A stretch of DNA of 33,002 nt, from the NCBI GenBank assembly GCA_964356415.1, contig CAYHHK010000036.1, positions 1-33,002 on the forward strand, written 5' to 3'. This stretch comes from JAPLDB01 sp964356415 (GTDB lineage Bacteria; Bacteroidota; Bacteroidia; AKYH767-A; 2013-40CM-41-45). Positions 7,382 to 15,184 of the stretch are shown here, one piece after another. Under the pieces are notes generated by a model, which ran no database searches, was not told where the DNA came from, and saw nothing but the letters and a program-made list of their open reading frames with translations. The number at the start of each line of letters is the position of its first letter. The stretch's first letter is position 1. The position numbers and the translations under genes were made by a program.

Positions 7382-7828
7382 TTAGTCTGTTGGTGCAGGT
7401 GTATTATTCCCTCCATCCACCAAAAACTTCCATTTACCATCCGCTTGCTTTTTCCACACTGTATAATAGAAGCCATAAAATGTGGAATCTTTGGTAACAA
7501 ATTTCCAGTTTCCCAATGTGTAGCCCAGCTCACCTGATTTTGCTGCTTCAGCCCTGAATGGTTTCCAGGTTATGGCCCTGGTGTCTTCTTTACCTGCCCA
7601 GTATTTTATGAGGTTCTCTTTTCCGATCACTGGAAATGCCCCTTCTGACGGCTTGACTACGCTGTCATCTGCATAGGCAAGAAGTGCAGCATTGAATCCT
7701 TCCTTTGCTGCAAGGTCATTCATTGCAAGATCTGCGCTGATGATTTCCTTTTTTGATTGTTCACTTAAATCAATTTGCTTTGAAGTGCAACCGGAAAACA
7801 AAACAAGTATGAATAATAATTTTTTCAT
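7382..7828 (-). CDS. NTF2-like (DUF4440/SnoaL-type) lipoprotein
   Basis: This 148-residue protein begins MKKLLFILVLFSGCTSK, a lipoprotein signal with a lipobox-like FSGC (Cys14), so it is probably anchored to a membrane on the periplasmic side. The mature part resembles the NTF2/DUF4440 cone fold: an N-terminal helix (SADLAMNDLAAKEGFNAALL), then ADDSVVKPSEGAFPVIGKEN, then strands ending GFYYTVWKKQADGKWKFLVD. Such domains often bind small ligands or serve as enzymes, but no catalytic residue can be assigned. It lies between two minus-strand genes, with a TGAC-rich repeat region immediately upstream. Confidence 0.8.
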   Translation of the reverse strand: MKKLLFILVLFSGCTSKQIDLSEQSKKEIISADLAMNDLAAKEGFNAALLAYADDSVVKPSEGAFPVIGKENLIKYWAGKEDTRAITWKPFRAEAAKSGELGYTLGNWKFVTKDSTFYGFYYTVWKKQADGKWKFLVDGGNNTPAPTD

Positions 7829-7890
7829 TCAGTCAATGGATTATCACCACAAGAAAAGAAAAATTTTTGCACAAATCCCGATAACGGAAT

Positions 7891-8015
7891 TCAAGGCTGC
7901 TCAATGACTAGTGACCAATGACAGCTGTTCCCTATGACTTAATGACCAAATGACAGATTTCAAGCTGTTGCAATGACGGCTGCTCCGGCTGTTCAATGAC
8001 CAATGACCAAATGAC
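7891..8015. repeat. AATGACCAATGAC-type interspersed repeat
   Basis: Degenerate copies of (C/T)AATGAC-x-AATGAC alternate with GGCTGTT or GGCTGCT modules and run into the assembly gap at 8016. The same mixture occurs at 18759-18911 and traces are seen near 28992-29020. The repeat probably caused the assembly break. Confidence 0.75.
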
Positions 8016-8115
8016 NNNNNNNNNNNNNNNNNNNNNNNNNNNNNNNNNNNNNNNNNNNNNNNNNNNNNNNNNNNNNNNNNNNNNNNNNNNNNNNNNNNNN
8101 NNNNNNNNNNNNNNN
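8016..8115. other. Assembly gap (100 N placeholder)
   Basis: Exactly 100 N. It removes the end of the ABC exporter gene: the whole nucleotide-binding domain (about 230 residues, roughly 700 bp) must lie here if the gene is intact, so the real gap is much longer than drawn. Confidence 0.9.
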
Positions 8116-9179
8116 CGGATGCTCTGTGTGGCACCAAGTGTCTTTTGCAGTTGCCCGAACATATCTGCAAATCCAGCAAAGGTTCCTCCCACGAACATTG
8201 AAAAGATCACAAACATGGTGAGTGAACCAATCGTAAGCTGACCGTTCTGGATCATTCCCGCTCCATACCACATTACAAATGCAATTGCTCCGAAAACACT
8301 GAATATCATAAATGAAACAAAAGCTCCCCTGTATCTTGCATTGCTGATAGCCGTATTCACCACGGCATAAATACTTTTTACATAGCGGCCTATTTCATAA
8401 AACTCACTTGTGAATGCTTTAACCATGGAGATCCCCTGGAAAGTTTCCTGCACAATGGTCCCGCTGTCGGCAAGCTGGTCCTGAACCTTGCGTGCCATCT
8501 TTCTGATCCTCATGCCAAAAACAACGGCAAGCACTGCAATGACAGGAACAACAGAAAGCATGACCAAAGCAAGCTTCGCACTGATGATAAAAATAAAAGC
8601 CAGCCCGATCATCAGCGTAAATATTCCACGAAGAAATTCTGCAAGGGTAAAAGAAATCGCATCCTGTATCTGTGAGAGATCGGAGGATATTCTGTTACTC
8701 AACTCCCCTACTCTCTTCTCCGTAAAGAAACTCATAGGCATACTCAATAATTTACTGTAAACATCCCTGCGCATATCGGCCAATGATTTTTCACCTACTT
8801 CCGTGAGCAGGTAAACGCGCATGAACGAGAAGATTGTTTGTACTCCGAGCTGCAAAAAGATCAACATCAAAGTTGTGTTCAGGCTCCAGTGAATATCCTG
8901 CAGACTGAATCCGAATTGGGAACCCATGCTCCCGGCTCCCGGCATTGTCGCTCCCGGAGAAGCAGCGTCAATCATTTTTCCGAGAAACAAAGGGAATAAG
9001 CTTGTGGTAAACGCGGATAGCGCGATAAAAATCAGGCTCAGGATAAATTTGCCGCGATATGGTTTTAAGTAGGTGAAAAGAATCAACGCCTGCCCAATGC
9101 TCTCTTTCGAGATCTTAACTTTGGGCGTTTCGTCTTTTAATTTTCCATTAGTTGATGAATTATTTCTGCCACGTGCCAT
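8116..9179 (-). CDS. ABC exporter (MsbA/BmrA-like), membrane half only
   Basis: About 354 residues of an inner-membrane half-transporter are visible. A cytoplasmic Lys-rich N-terminus leads into six predicted membrane helices, from FILSLIFIALSAFTTSLFPLFLG to TIGSLTMFVIFSMFVGG. It includes the coupling-region phrase MRRDVYSKLLSMPMSFFTEKRVGELSNRISSD, typical of the type IV exporter fold (ABC_membrane), and the linker opening ADMFGQLQKTLGATQSI. The sequence then enters the assembly gap, so Walker A, signature and Walker B motifs are not seen. Reading the frame through the N-run into 7932-8015 gives only repeat-derived sequence, not the true C-terminus. The substrate cannot be told; lipids or drugs are usual for the family. 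Confidence 0.88.
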
Positions 9180-9585
9180 CTGTATTCTACTTCGCTTTAG
9201 TCTGCAAGATTAAGGGTTTCCCTACGAATAAGTAAGGATTGTATTAAAGGAAGACGCGGAAAGGATGAAAATATTTTAGGTGGGAACTTGCATACTGATT
9301 ATTTGGAGGGAAATAAAAACAGCAGTATTCACAGGAAAGTCCGCTAAGCATCTCATTGTGCTTTTTGGATATTTTTCTTGAATTTCAGAGGAAGATTTGG
9401 GCATCTGCAATAGAAGAACATGCACTAACCGCAGAGCACATATAGGTTCACAGAGAGAAAAAACCCGGGCAGCATATAGTTATTGGCTTTCCCGGGACCC
9501 CTTGTACTGAAATTTGCATTTCTCACCTTAAAAATCATATTTTAGCAAGCTCTTAAAATGACTATCAACCATTAAACAAACCAAC
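9180..9585. other. Divergent intergenic region
   Basis: About 400 bp between the ABC exporter (minus) and the S8 protease (plus). It holds a degenerate repeat near 9425-9460 (CCGCAGAGCACATATAGG, then TTCACAGAGAG) and an imperfect palindrome with CCCGGG at 9466 and TCCCGGGA at 9489. The protease promoter lies at its right end. No gene is seen. Confidence 0.5.
9513..9545 (+). promoter_or_regulatory. Candidate promoter of the S8 protease
   Basis: TTTG at 9513-9516 and TATTTTAG at 9538-9545 are separated by 21 bp, close to the Bacteroidota arrangement TTTG-N19-21-TAnnTTTG, with two mismatches in the last positions of the -7 box. The start codon follows 40 bp downstream. Confidence 0.4.
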
Positions 9586-11136
9586 ATGAAAAAAATTGTA
9601 CTTGCGTTCGCAACGCTTTTCGTAATCAGTATTGTTTCGTGTCAGAAAAATGAAAACGAATCTGCTGAGCCCGCATCACAGGGAGAAGTTCTAAGACTTA
9701 AACAAAATCCGGTTGACGAACCCATTGGCACAGCGCTATCACAAATTGTCATTGATAAGAAAATCAAGAATACGCTTGAAACAACACACGATTTCAACTG
9801 GGAAAGCATGAATCTTACCTACCTCTGGAGTGCTGCGCAATATGGCAACCATGCAGTTGCTGTAGGTTATAAAACGCTGGATATTACGAATATTGATCCT
9901 ATCATCCACCAGGTTAAGGTGCGGGAAGGAAAATTCAAAGCTGTTCATAATGCCATTATCAACCTCGTAGTTTCAGAAGTAAATAAAACCGCTGAACCGA
10001 AAATTACTGCAGCAGACATTATCATTGAAGACGATGCTGTTCTTCCCATCATTACATTTAATTTGACGGATCGTGCTGCAATCACCCGCCTCTACAATCT
10101 GGAAAATGTACGCTACATCGAACCGCTAGACTACAATCCACAGGATGTTGAACTGAAAATGGAATCAAGTTCAGGTTGCAGTGGTTCATCTTATGCCCTT
10201 AACGCGGCAGACTACACAACCACGACACCGAACTGCCGCATTCCCTGGAATTACAATAACCTGAATATTCCCACAGCATGGAATACTGCACAAGGAGCAG
10301 GTATAAAAATCGGGGTGATCGATGCAGGACTTAGTTCTACGCAATCGCTTCTTGGAAGCCAGTTTACAAACGGACTTTCTGCAGGGAACAGGACAGTAAC
10401 CACTGATTACACCATAGGCAATTCTGCTTACACAACATGCACACATGGAACTTCCATGAGCGGTCTTGCAGCAGGCCCACGCAACGACCAGAATGCAACA
10501 ACAGGCGTAGCGTACCAGTCAAGTCTCCATTTCATTCATGCATGTGATGATGTTGTAGTTGATGGTTCATCAGAGAGAACAGGCGTTAAAAATGCCTGTG
10601 TGAGAATGGGTGATATGGCTGACCTAAAAATTATCAGCATGTCTGTAGGCACACCATTTGGCAGCAGCGTTCTGAAAGACGGAGTCAACTATGCATACAA
10701 CAAAGGGAAAATGGTTTTGGCTGCAGCCGGCACTTCTTTCGGTTGGACTTCGTGGTGGGGGGTTATTTATCCTGCGGCTTATTCTTCCTGCTATGCCATT
10801 ACAGGAGTGAATGAAAGCGGTTCTACATGTGCGGATTGTCATGATGGAAGCAAGGTTAAATTTACTATTCCTATGGAACGCAATGGAAACACATCAAGAA
10901 ATTCACTTTCATTATCGTTGAGTAATACGGCTCCTTCATACATCGGAGGAAGTTCTGCAGCTACTGCTACGATGGCAGGTATTGCAGCTTTGGTTTGGTC
11001 AGTGAAACCGTCATTAACCCGCCAGCAGGTGTATGACATTTTGAAAAATACTTCACAATATACAAGCAGCACTTCCAGTCATGGCTACGGAAATCCGAAT
11101 GCCTCGGCTGCTGTGGCTCTTGCCTTAACTTATTGA
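9586..11136 (+). CDS. Subtilisin-like S8 serine protease, lipoprotein
   Basis: This 516-residue protein has a lipoprotein-type signal ending VSCQK (Cys19). A region of about 180 residues with an inhibitor/propeptide-like part follows, then the S8 catalytic domain from about 215. The triad is visible: D246 in IGVIDAGLS, H287 in THGTSMSG, S457 in GGSSAATATMAG. The oxyanion-hole Asn of subtilisins (AAAGN-x-G) is Thr here (AAAGTSFG, T383), which may lower or change activity. Six or more Cys in the catalytic region (197, 218, 285, 320, 338 and others) suggest disulfides in an exported protein. It lacks a T9SS sorting domain, in keeping with lipid anchoring. Start and terminator are both clear. Neighbours give no functional link. 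Confidence 0.9.
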   Translation: MKKIVLAFATLFVISIVSCQKNENESAEPASQGEVLRLKQNPVDEPIGTALSQIVIDKKIKNTLETTHDFNWESMNLTYLWSAAQYGNHAVAVGYKTLDITNIDPIIHQVKVREGKFKAVHNAIINLVVSEVNKTAEPKITAADIIIEDDAVLPIITFNLTDRAAITRLYNLENVRYIEPLDYNPQDVELKMESSSGCSGSSYALNAADYTTTTPNCRIPWNYNNLNIPTAWNTAQGAGIKIGVIDAGLSSTQSLLGSQFTNGLSAGNRTVTTDYTIGNSAYTTCTHGTSMSGLAAGPRNDQNATTGVAYQSSLHFIHACDDVVVDGSSERTGVKNACVRMGDMADLKIISMSVGTPFGSSVLKDGVNYAYNKGKMVLAAAGTSFGWTSWWGVIYPAAYSSCYAITGVNESGSTCADCHDGSKVKFTIPMERNGNTSRNSLSLSLSNTAPSYIGGSSAATATMAGIAALVWSVKPSLTRQQVYDILKNTSQYTSSTSSHGYGNPNASAAVALALTY

Positions 11137-11153
11137 TCAATTCATCGAACGCA

Positions 11154-11187
11154 AAAAAACTCCGGGGAAATTCTCCGGAGTTTTTTA
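11154..11187 (+). terminator. Terminator after the S8 protease
   Basis: ACTCCGG (11159-11165) pairs with CCGGAGT (11175-11181), flanked by an A-run and a T6 run. It begins 18 bp after the protease stop codon and can also serve the minus-strand microprotein gene whose stop is at 11215. Confidence 0.9.
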
Positions 11188-11214
11188 TTTCAAATCTTTA
11201 TTGATTTTTGCCGG

Positions 11215-11349
11215 TCAGGTATGTTCCTCCTTCCGGTCCACTGGACTCCTTATGGAGCTTTTTATTTTCCGACTTTTCCGGTCAATGTAAAACACAGCAA
11301 TTAAGCTGAACCCACATGCGGTGATGATTAGAAAATTGATTGTGTTCAT
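11215..11349 (-). CDS. Small single-helix membrane protein, 44 residues
   Basis: A short minus-strand gene reading MNTINFLIITACGFSL, then IAVFYI, then a basic tail (DRKSRKIKSS and on to KEEHT). One predicted membrane helix spans about residues 4-22, with the positive tail on the cytoplasmic side by the positive-inside rule. It resembles the 33-residue microprotein at 12239-12340: both fit N-[FL]-L-I-x3-C-x2-S-L-x2-V-F-Y. That shared pattern within 1 kb is the main reason to treat both as real genes. I recognise no family. The promoter is unclear. The terminator at 11154-11187 lies just downstream. Confidence 0.55.
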   Translation of the reverse strand: MNTINFLIITACGFSLIAVFYIDRKSRKIKSSIRSPVDRKEEHT

Positions 11350-11556
11350 AGCTTATACATCAAAATTGAGCTTGTATAAACAATGATATGGACCAATTCT
11401 GGCGAAATTGTGGCCGTAAAAAAGAGGTTTACATTTTAATGCGAAAACGCTGCATTCCTTCAGCAGTCGGGTTTCCATGGGTACAAAAGTGTAAGATGAT
11501 CGGCTATTTTTATTTTTCTGCATTGCATACATCGTACCCGGTGTCGTAAGCGGGAA

Positions 11557-12015
11557 TTAAAATTTTGATCGCTGAATTTTATCATGGTGCGGCAAATACA
11601 GCGGAAGTGCTGCAGAACCATACCACTCAAACAGCTCTGATGCAAGGAGACCGGCACTGATGGCTGGATCGGTTGCAAGCAATACATTTGCTTCTTCCTT
11701 TGTACTTACATTCAGAATAAAAATACCACGGTAATCATGTTCGTTTTTTTTCAGGGGCCCGGCAACAACCAGTTTACCATCCCGTGCAAGCCTTCCGATA
11801 TTTGCAAGATGTCCGGCAAAGAGGCTGTCTGTGATCTCCTTTTTTTCTGTCGTAACAATACCGGTTTTTAATATTACAAGCACATAGTATTTCATTCCGT
11901 ATTCATCAGCTCCAAGTGAATCAGCCAGTAATTTATCGTATTGTGGGTTCCCGGCCTGGCAAAAAGAAAATTTGCACAGGAGCATGACCAATGCAGTTAA
12001 AAGTATTTTTTTCAT
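11557..12015 (-). CDS. YciI-like domain protein with signal peptide
   Basis: This 152-residue protein has a cleavable signal (residues 1-20, ending FSFCQA) and a YCII-related domain over about 40-140: YYVLVILKTG, the conserved H in FAGHLANIGRLARDGKLVVAGPL, then RGIFILNVSTKEEANVLLATDPA and a C-terminal LFEWYG strand. YciI domains have a ferredoxin-like fold with a His/Asp pocket and are mostly of unknown function; some are enzyme-associated. Secreted forms occur in Bacteroidota. The gene stands between two similar membrane microproteins on the same strand (11215-11349 and 12239-12340), which may or may not be linked functionally. Confidence 0.85.
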   Translation of the reverse strand: MKKILLTALVMLLCKFSFCQAGNPQYDKLLADSLGADEYGMKYYVLVILKTGIVTTEKKEITDSLFAGHLANIGRLARDGKLVVAGPLKKNEHDYRGIFILNVSTKEEANVLLATDPAISAGLLASELFEWYGSAALPLYLPHHDKIQRSKF

Positions 12016-12238
12016 GCCGGAAAATTATAAAAATTAATGACCCCCATCTGGCCTGAAGCTAGCCACTTTCAGAAATGATATTCTCATTTATACATTGAAG
12101 GATGTACGCTTTGACGATGACCATCTTTGACAAAGAAATTCCATGCAGCATTTTGCCACCCTTGAAAGATTCAAAAAAATGTGTCGATCCAGTATGCAGA
12201 TGAAATTTCAAACTGCAATTTTCATTTGATGCGAAGGT

Positions 12239-12340
12239 TTATTTCGTGCCCTTGTTTGTTTGGTCTTTGGTGCTGGTATAAAACACGACACCCAAACTGA
12301 CTGCACAAATAGAAAGGATTAATAGATTAACTAAACTCAT
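12239..12340 (-). CDS. Small single-helix membrane protein, 33 residues
   Basis: This minus-strand gene encodes MSLVNLLILSICAVSL, then GVVFYTSTKD and on to KGTK. One membrane helix spans about residues 3-21, with a short polar tail. It is preceded by a near-ideal promoter (TTG-N20-TATCTTTG) with about 30 nt of leader, which strongly supports expression. It aligns without gaps over about 25 residues with the 44-residue protein at 11215-11349. Small single-pass proteins of this size often adjust larger membrane complexes, but nothing here identifies a partner. Confidence 0.6.
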   Translation of the reverse strand: MSLVNLLILSICAVSLGVVFYTSTKDQTNKGTK

Positions 12341-12374
12341 TGGTATTGATGAATAAAAATTTTAAATACTGAGG

Positions 12375-12405
12375 CAAAGATACGGCGATGCCATAGCCAA
12401 ATCAA
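12375..12405 (-). promoter_or_regulatory. Promoter of the 33-residue microprotein
   Basis: On the minus strand TTG (12403-12405) is followed after 20 bp by TATCTTTG (12375-12382). Both elements and their spacing fit the Bacteroidota housekeeping promoter. The start codon is at 12340, giving a leader of roughly 30 nt. Confidence 0.65.
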
Positions 12406-12607
12406 GCATTAACAATAAAATAACAATTTAGCCATGTGGTCTGAAAAGGCCTGTTAATGCGGCTTTGGGGGGTTATTAACGTTCAAGTAGTCATTTACCA
12501 TACCATCCGTTTGTAATCACCACTGCTGGTTTGGTAACATAGAAGAAAGGTGGATGGGGGAATTCGGTTGAACTTAAATCCGGGGTTGGGTTCACAAGTA
12601 AATTGAT

Positions 12608-12646
12608 GCAAAGTCATGACACCACATAGGCACATAGAACACATAG
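12608..12646. repeat. Left arm of the gene-bearing palindromic element
   Basis: It begins GCAAAGTCATGA and continues ACCACATAGGCAC, then ATAGAACACATAG. This matches the left half, including the outer GCAAAGTCAT flank, of every unit in the array at 13242-13851. No right arm follows within the usual 40 nt; the matching right arm is at 13242-13262, after the GxxExxY gene. Confidence 0.85.
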
Positions 12647-12787
12647 CTGATTGTATATAGTAATCTTCATAAAATAAATTTTACTCATCAAGAAAAATCC
12701 ATAATAAATCAGACAATAATCTGGATTAACTATCTCAACTTTGTAATTCCATTTATCTTTAATAAATGTTACACAAATTCCAACCAA

Positions 12788-13201
12788 ATGGTATCTAAAA
12801 AAGAATTAAATGACCTTACATACATAATTATCGGAGCAGCAATCGAAGTACATAAAGCATTGGGACCGGGTTTAATCGAAAGCGTGTATCATAAATGCAT
12901 GAAACAAGAATTGTTCTTGCGTCGGATTAATTTCTCATCAGAACAGATAGTACAAATCGAGTATAAAGGTATGGTGATTGAAACAGAACTCCGTTGTGAT
13001 CTTCAAATTGAGAAAAACATTGCTGTAGAGTTTAAGTCAGTTGATGCCATTGCACCCATACATGAAGCGAAAATATTAACATATATGAAGCTGCTCAAAG
13101 TCCCGAAGGGTATTCTGATTAATTTTAATTGCATAAATCTTTTTAAAGAAGGGCAGCGAACATATGTGAATGAATACTTCCGCACACTGCCGGAAAAATA
13201 A
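12788..13201 (+). CDS. GxxExxY family protein
   Basis: This 137-residue protein shows the family signature GLIESVY (G-x2-E-x2-Y, about residues 28-34), preceded by IIGAAIEVHKALGPG. The later motifs RCDLQIEKNIAVEFKSV and HEAKILTYMKLL fit the PD-(D/E)XK-like nuclease core (D-x(n)-E-x-K: the E-F-K of VEFKS). Its length is about normal (roughly 125-140). The biological role of the family is unknown; a nuclease activity is predicted from fold only. The gene lies between the left arm (12608-12646) and right arm (13242-13262) of a palindromic repeat that downstream occurs as empty copies. This suggests that gene and repeat form one element. Confidence 0.9.
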   Translation: MVSKKELNDLTYIIIGAAIEVHKALGPGLIESVYHKCMKQELFLRRINFSSEQIVQIEYKGMVIETELRCDLQIEKNIAVEFKSVDAIAPIHEAKILTYMKLLKVPKGILINFNCINLFKEGQRTYVNEYFRTLPEK

Positions 13202-13241
13202 TATTTTTAGTATTAACTATAAGTTTCACGACTTCTGGGTG

Positions 13242-13851
13242 AACTATGTACCTATGTTGTGATTTTAAAAAAAACAAGAAATGAAAAGTCATGATACCAC
13301 ACCGACCCATAGAACACATAACAAAATATATATCAGGATTTCTATGTGACCTATGTACCTATGTGGTGATTACAAAAAATAAGAAACGCAAAGTCAAAAC
13401 ACCTCATAGGCACATAGAACACATAACGAAATTTAAATCCGGATTTCTATGTGACCTATGTACCTATGTGGTGAATTTTTAAAAAATAAGAAACGCAAAG
13501 TCATATCACCACATAGGCACATAGAACACATAGCGAAACACCCCTCTGGATTTTTATATGACGCATGTACCTATGTGGTGAATTTAAAAAATAAGAAATG
13601 CAAAATCACGACACCTCATAGGCACATAGAACACATAACGAAATTTAAATCCGGATTTCTATGTGACCTATGTACCTATGTGGTGAATTTTTAAAAAATA
13701 AGAAACGCAAAGTCATATCACCACATAGGCACATAGAACACATAGCGAAACACCCCTCTGGATTTTTATATGACGCATGTACCTATGTGGTGAATTTTAA
13801 AAAATAAGAAACGCAAAGTTATATCACCACATAGGCACATAGAACACATAG
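13242..13851. repeat. Tandem array of about 106-bp palindromic units
   Basis: A right arm (13242-13262) comes first, then five full units and one left half. The landmark AGAACACATA recurs at 13311, 13416, 13523, 13628, 13735 and 13841 (steps 105, 107, 105, 107, 106). A unit consists of a left arm (ACCACATAGGCACATAGAAC and on), a loop of 25-30 nt, an inverted right arm (ending TACCTATGTGGTG) and an A-rich linker. Two loop types alternate (TTTAAATCCGG and CACCCCTCTGG), so the real period is a dimer of about 212 bp. The array stops 20 bp from the stop codon of the next gene. The open frames running through it are by-products of the repeat. Confidence 0.9.
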
Positions 13852-13870
13852 TTTTAATAACAGCTTGCCG

Positions 13871-15142
13871 TCACTCCACCGTGAATATCGAAGAAATTAC
13901 TTCCCCGGTTACTGTCACCATTCTCAAAAAATAATTTCCCGCTTTCAACTCATCCTGTTTCAGAATTTTTCTTTCGTAAAATCCAGGCTTCGCATTTTCT
14001 TCATGAAATATTTTAACCACCCTGGCCCATTGATCATAAATAATTATGTCAAACCGAGTTGCCTGAATCAACCGTATACTAAAGCTAACTTCTCCCGATG
14101 AAGGGCTTGGAAATAACTGAAGCTGATAATCCCTGTCCATGATCTCTGCTATTCCAATCGACGGCGCAAAATCAAATTGTGCATACACCGGTAAATGATC
14201 TGCAGCACAGTGCAAAGCCTCTGCAACATATTGTGGCACTACTGCATTGGGCGGAGCATTGATTGAATCACCATAGTGCTGGCCGTCATTTCCAACCGGT
14301 GTGAGTGATCCACTTTGATATGTGACCCTTCCGGGACTGGCAATAGCATTTGAATATAAGATCAGGTCAAACCTGTCATCGAGGCCCCCTGTGGAGCCAC
14401 CACCAAAACTGCGTACACGCGGCGACTGGGTATGGTAATTTCTGTATGCAGAATTGTTCCATATACCCGGCATCGAAATGGGATCAACAAAATTTCCGTC
14501 AGAAGTTGAATCAACTTCAAGCAAACGCATGTAACCGGGTTCACTACTGTGGTAAAAATTGAAGTCTCCGCAGATCATAAAATCAGTGCCCGTTAAAAAT
14601 GCGTCAGTCACTTTACGAACGCTGTCCACCTCTGCTTTTCGCAACGCTTCATTTCCTGCTCCGGAAGTTGCCTTCAGGTGACATGAAAAAATACGGATGG
14701 TATCATTGGTGGATATATGAACGAGTGTAAACAGGTTGATGTCACGCAGCGCGGTTGCAACGGGAATGTTGCTGATGAACCTGAAACAGGAAGTGCGGTA
14801 AAAAATACCGTTGTCTGTATCATAACCATTAATGAATGTTCCTGCACTATACTGACTTCCGTTTGCATTCATTACCGATTGAAGAAAAATAGAAACGCTG
14901 TTACTCGCTGAGTTTTCCTGCGTTACTAAAATATCCGGATTGACATATTGGATAACAGCACGGTAACAAGGCAGTCTGGTAGTTGTATCTTCAGTGATGT
15001 TGCTTTGCGACGGAAAATTTAGCAGGTTCCACGTCATGATACGCACAGTTGTATCGCCACAGGAAGATGACGAAAAAACAACAGCAGGGAAAATCAGGAA
15101 CAGAAAGATGAAGAAAAAAACACCTCGCAGGATTGTCAGCAT
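13871..15142 (-). CDS. Secreted endonuclease/exonuclease/phosphatase with T9SS domain
   Basis: A protein of about 423 residues starting at the ATG at 15142 (MLTILRGVFF); a TTG three codons upstream is the alternative. After the signal peptide comes an EEP domain with all the usual motifs (numbering from the TTG reading): N42 in MTWNLLN, E79 in TQEN, H158 in CHLK, D196/N198 in CGDFNFY, D262 in DDRFDLIL, and D318/H319 in AADHLPVY. A T9SS sorting domain follows (about 345-426; LQLFPSPSSGEVSFS to GNYFLRM). It is probably a surface or secreted nuclease or phosphodiesterase, perhaps for using extracellular DNA or phosphate. It follows rlmD by about 40 bp on the same strand. TATCTTTG lies 6 nt before the ATG. 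Confidence 0.9.
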   Translation of the reverse strand: MLTILRGVFFFIFLFLIFPAVVFSSSSCGDTTVRIMTWNLLNFPSQSNITEDTTTRLPCYRAVIQYVNPDILVTQENSASNSVSIFLQSVMNANGSQYSAGTFINGYDTDNGIFYRTSCFRFISNIPVATALRDINLFTLVHISTNDTIRIFSCHLKATSGAGNEALRKAEVDSVRKVTDAFLTGTDFMICGDFNFYHSSEPGYMRLLEVDSTSDGNFVDPISMPGIWNNSAYRNYHTQSPRVRSFGGGSTGGLDDRFDLILYSNAIASPGRVTYQSGSLTPVGNDGQHYGDSINAPPNAVVPQYVAEALHCAADHLPVYAQFDFAPSIGIAEIMDRDYQLQLFPSPSSGEVSFSIRLIQATRFDIIIYDQWARVVKIFHEENAKPGFYERKILKQDELKAGNYFLRMVTVTGEVISSIFTVE

Positions 15143-15148
15143 TGGGAT

Positions 15149-15156
15149 CAAAGATA
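15149..15156 (-). promoter_or_regulatory. Start-proximal -7 element of the EEP gene
   Basis: The minus strand reads TATCTTTG, then six bases, then the ATG at 15142. The predicted transcription start would fall at or very near the start codon, implying a leaderless or nearly leaderless transcript. It also supports the ATG over the upstream TTG start, which overlaps the element. Confidence 0.5.
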
Positions 15157-15184
15157 GGTAACATGAAGGATTGAAATCACATCT

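Noticed and set aside
7932..8015. C-terminus of the ABC exporter read through the gap
   Set aside because: The residues after the N-run are translations of TGAC repeats, not of an ATPase domain.
9572..9579. TTAAACAA near the S8 protease start
   Set aside because: Single half-site; the partner at 16-bp spacing matches only 3 of 8 bases and it lies in the leader, so not a member of the operator set.
13291..13694. Open frames of 63 and 78 codons with repeated His-rich and Cys-rich peptides
   Set aside because: They are translations of the palindromic array; the frame stays open only because the repeat does. No start signal or family similarity.
13242..13851. CRISPR array
   Set aside because: Regular spacing and palindromic arms look CRISPR-like, but the spacers are themselves repeated, unit length is about 106 bp, and no cas gene is present.
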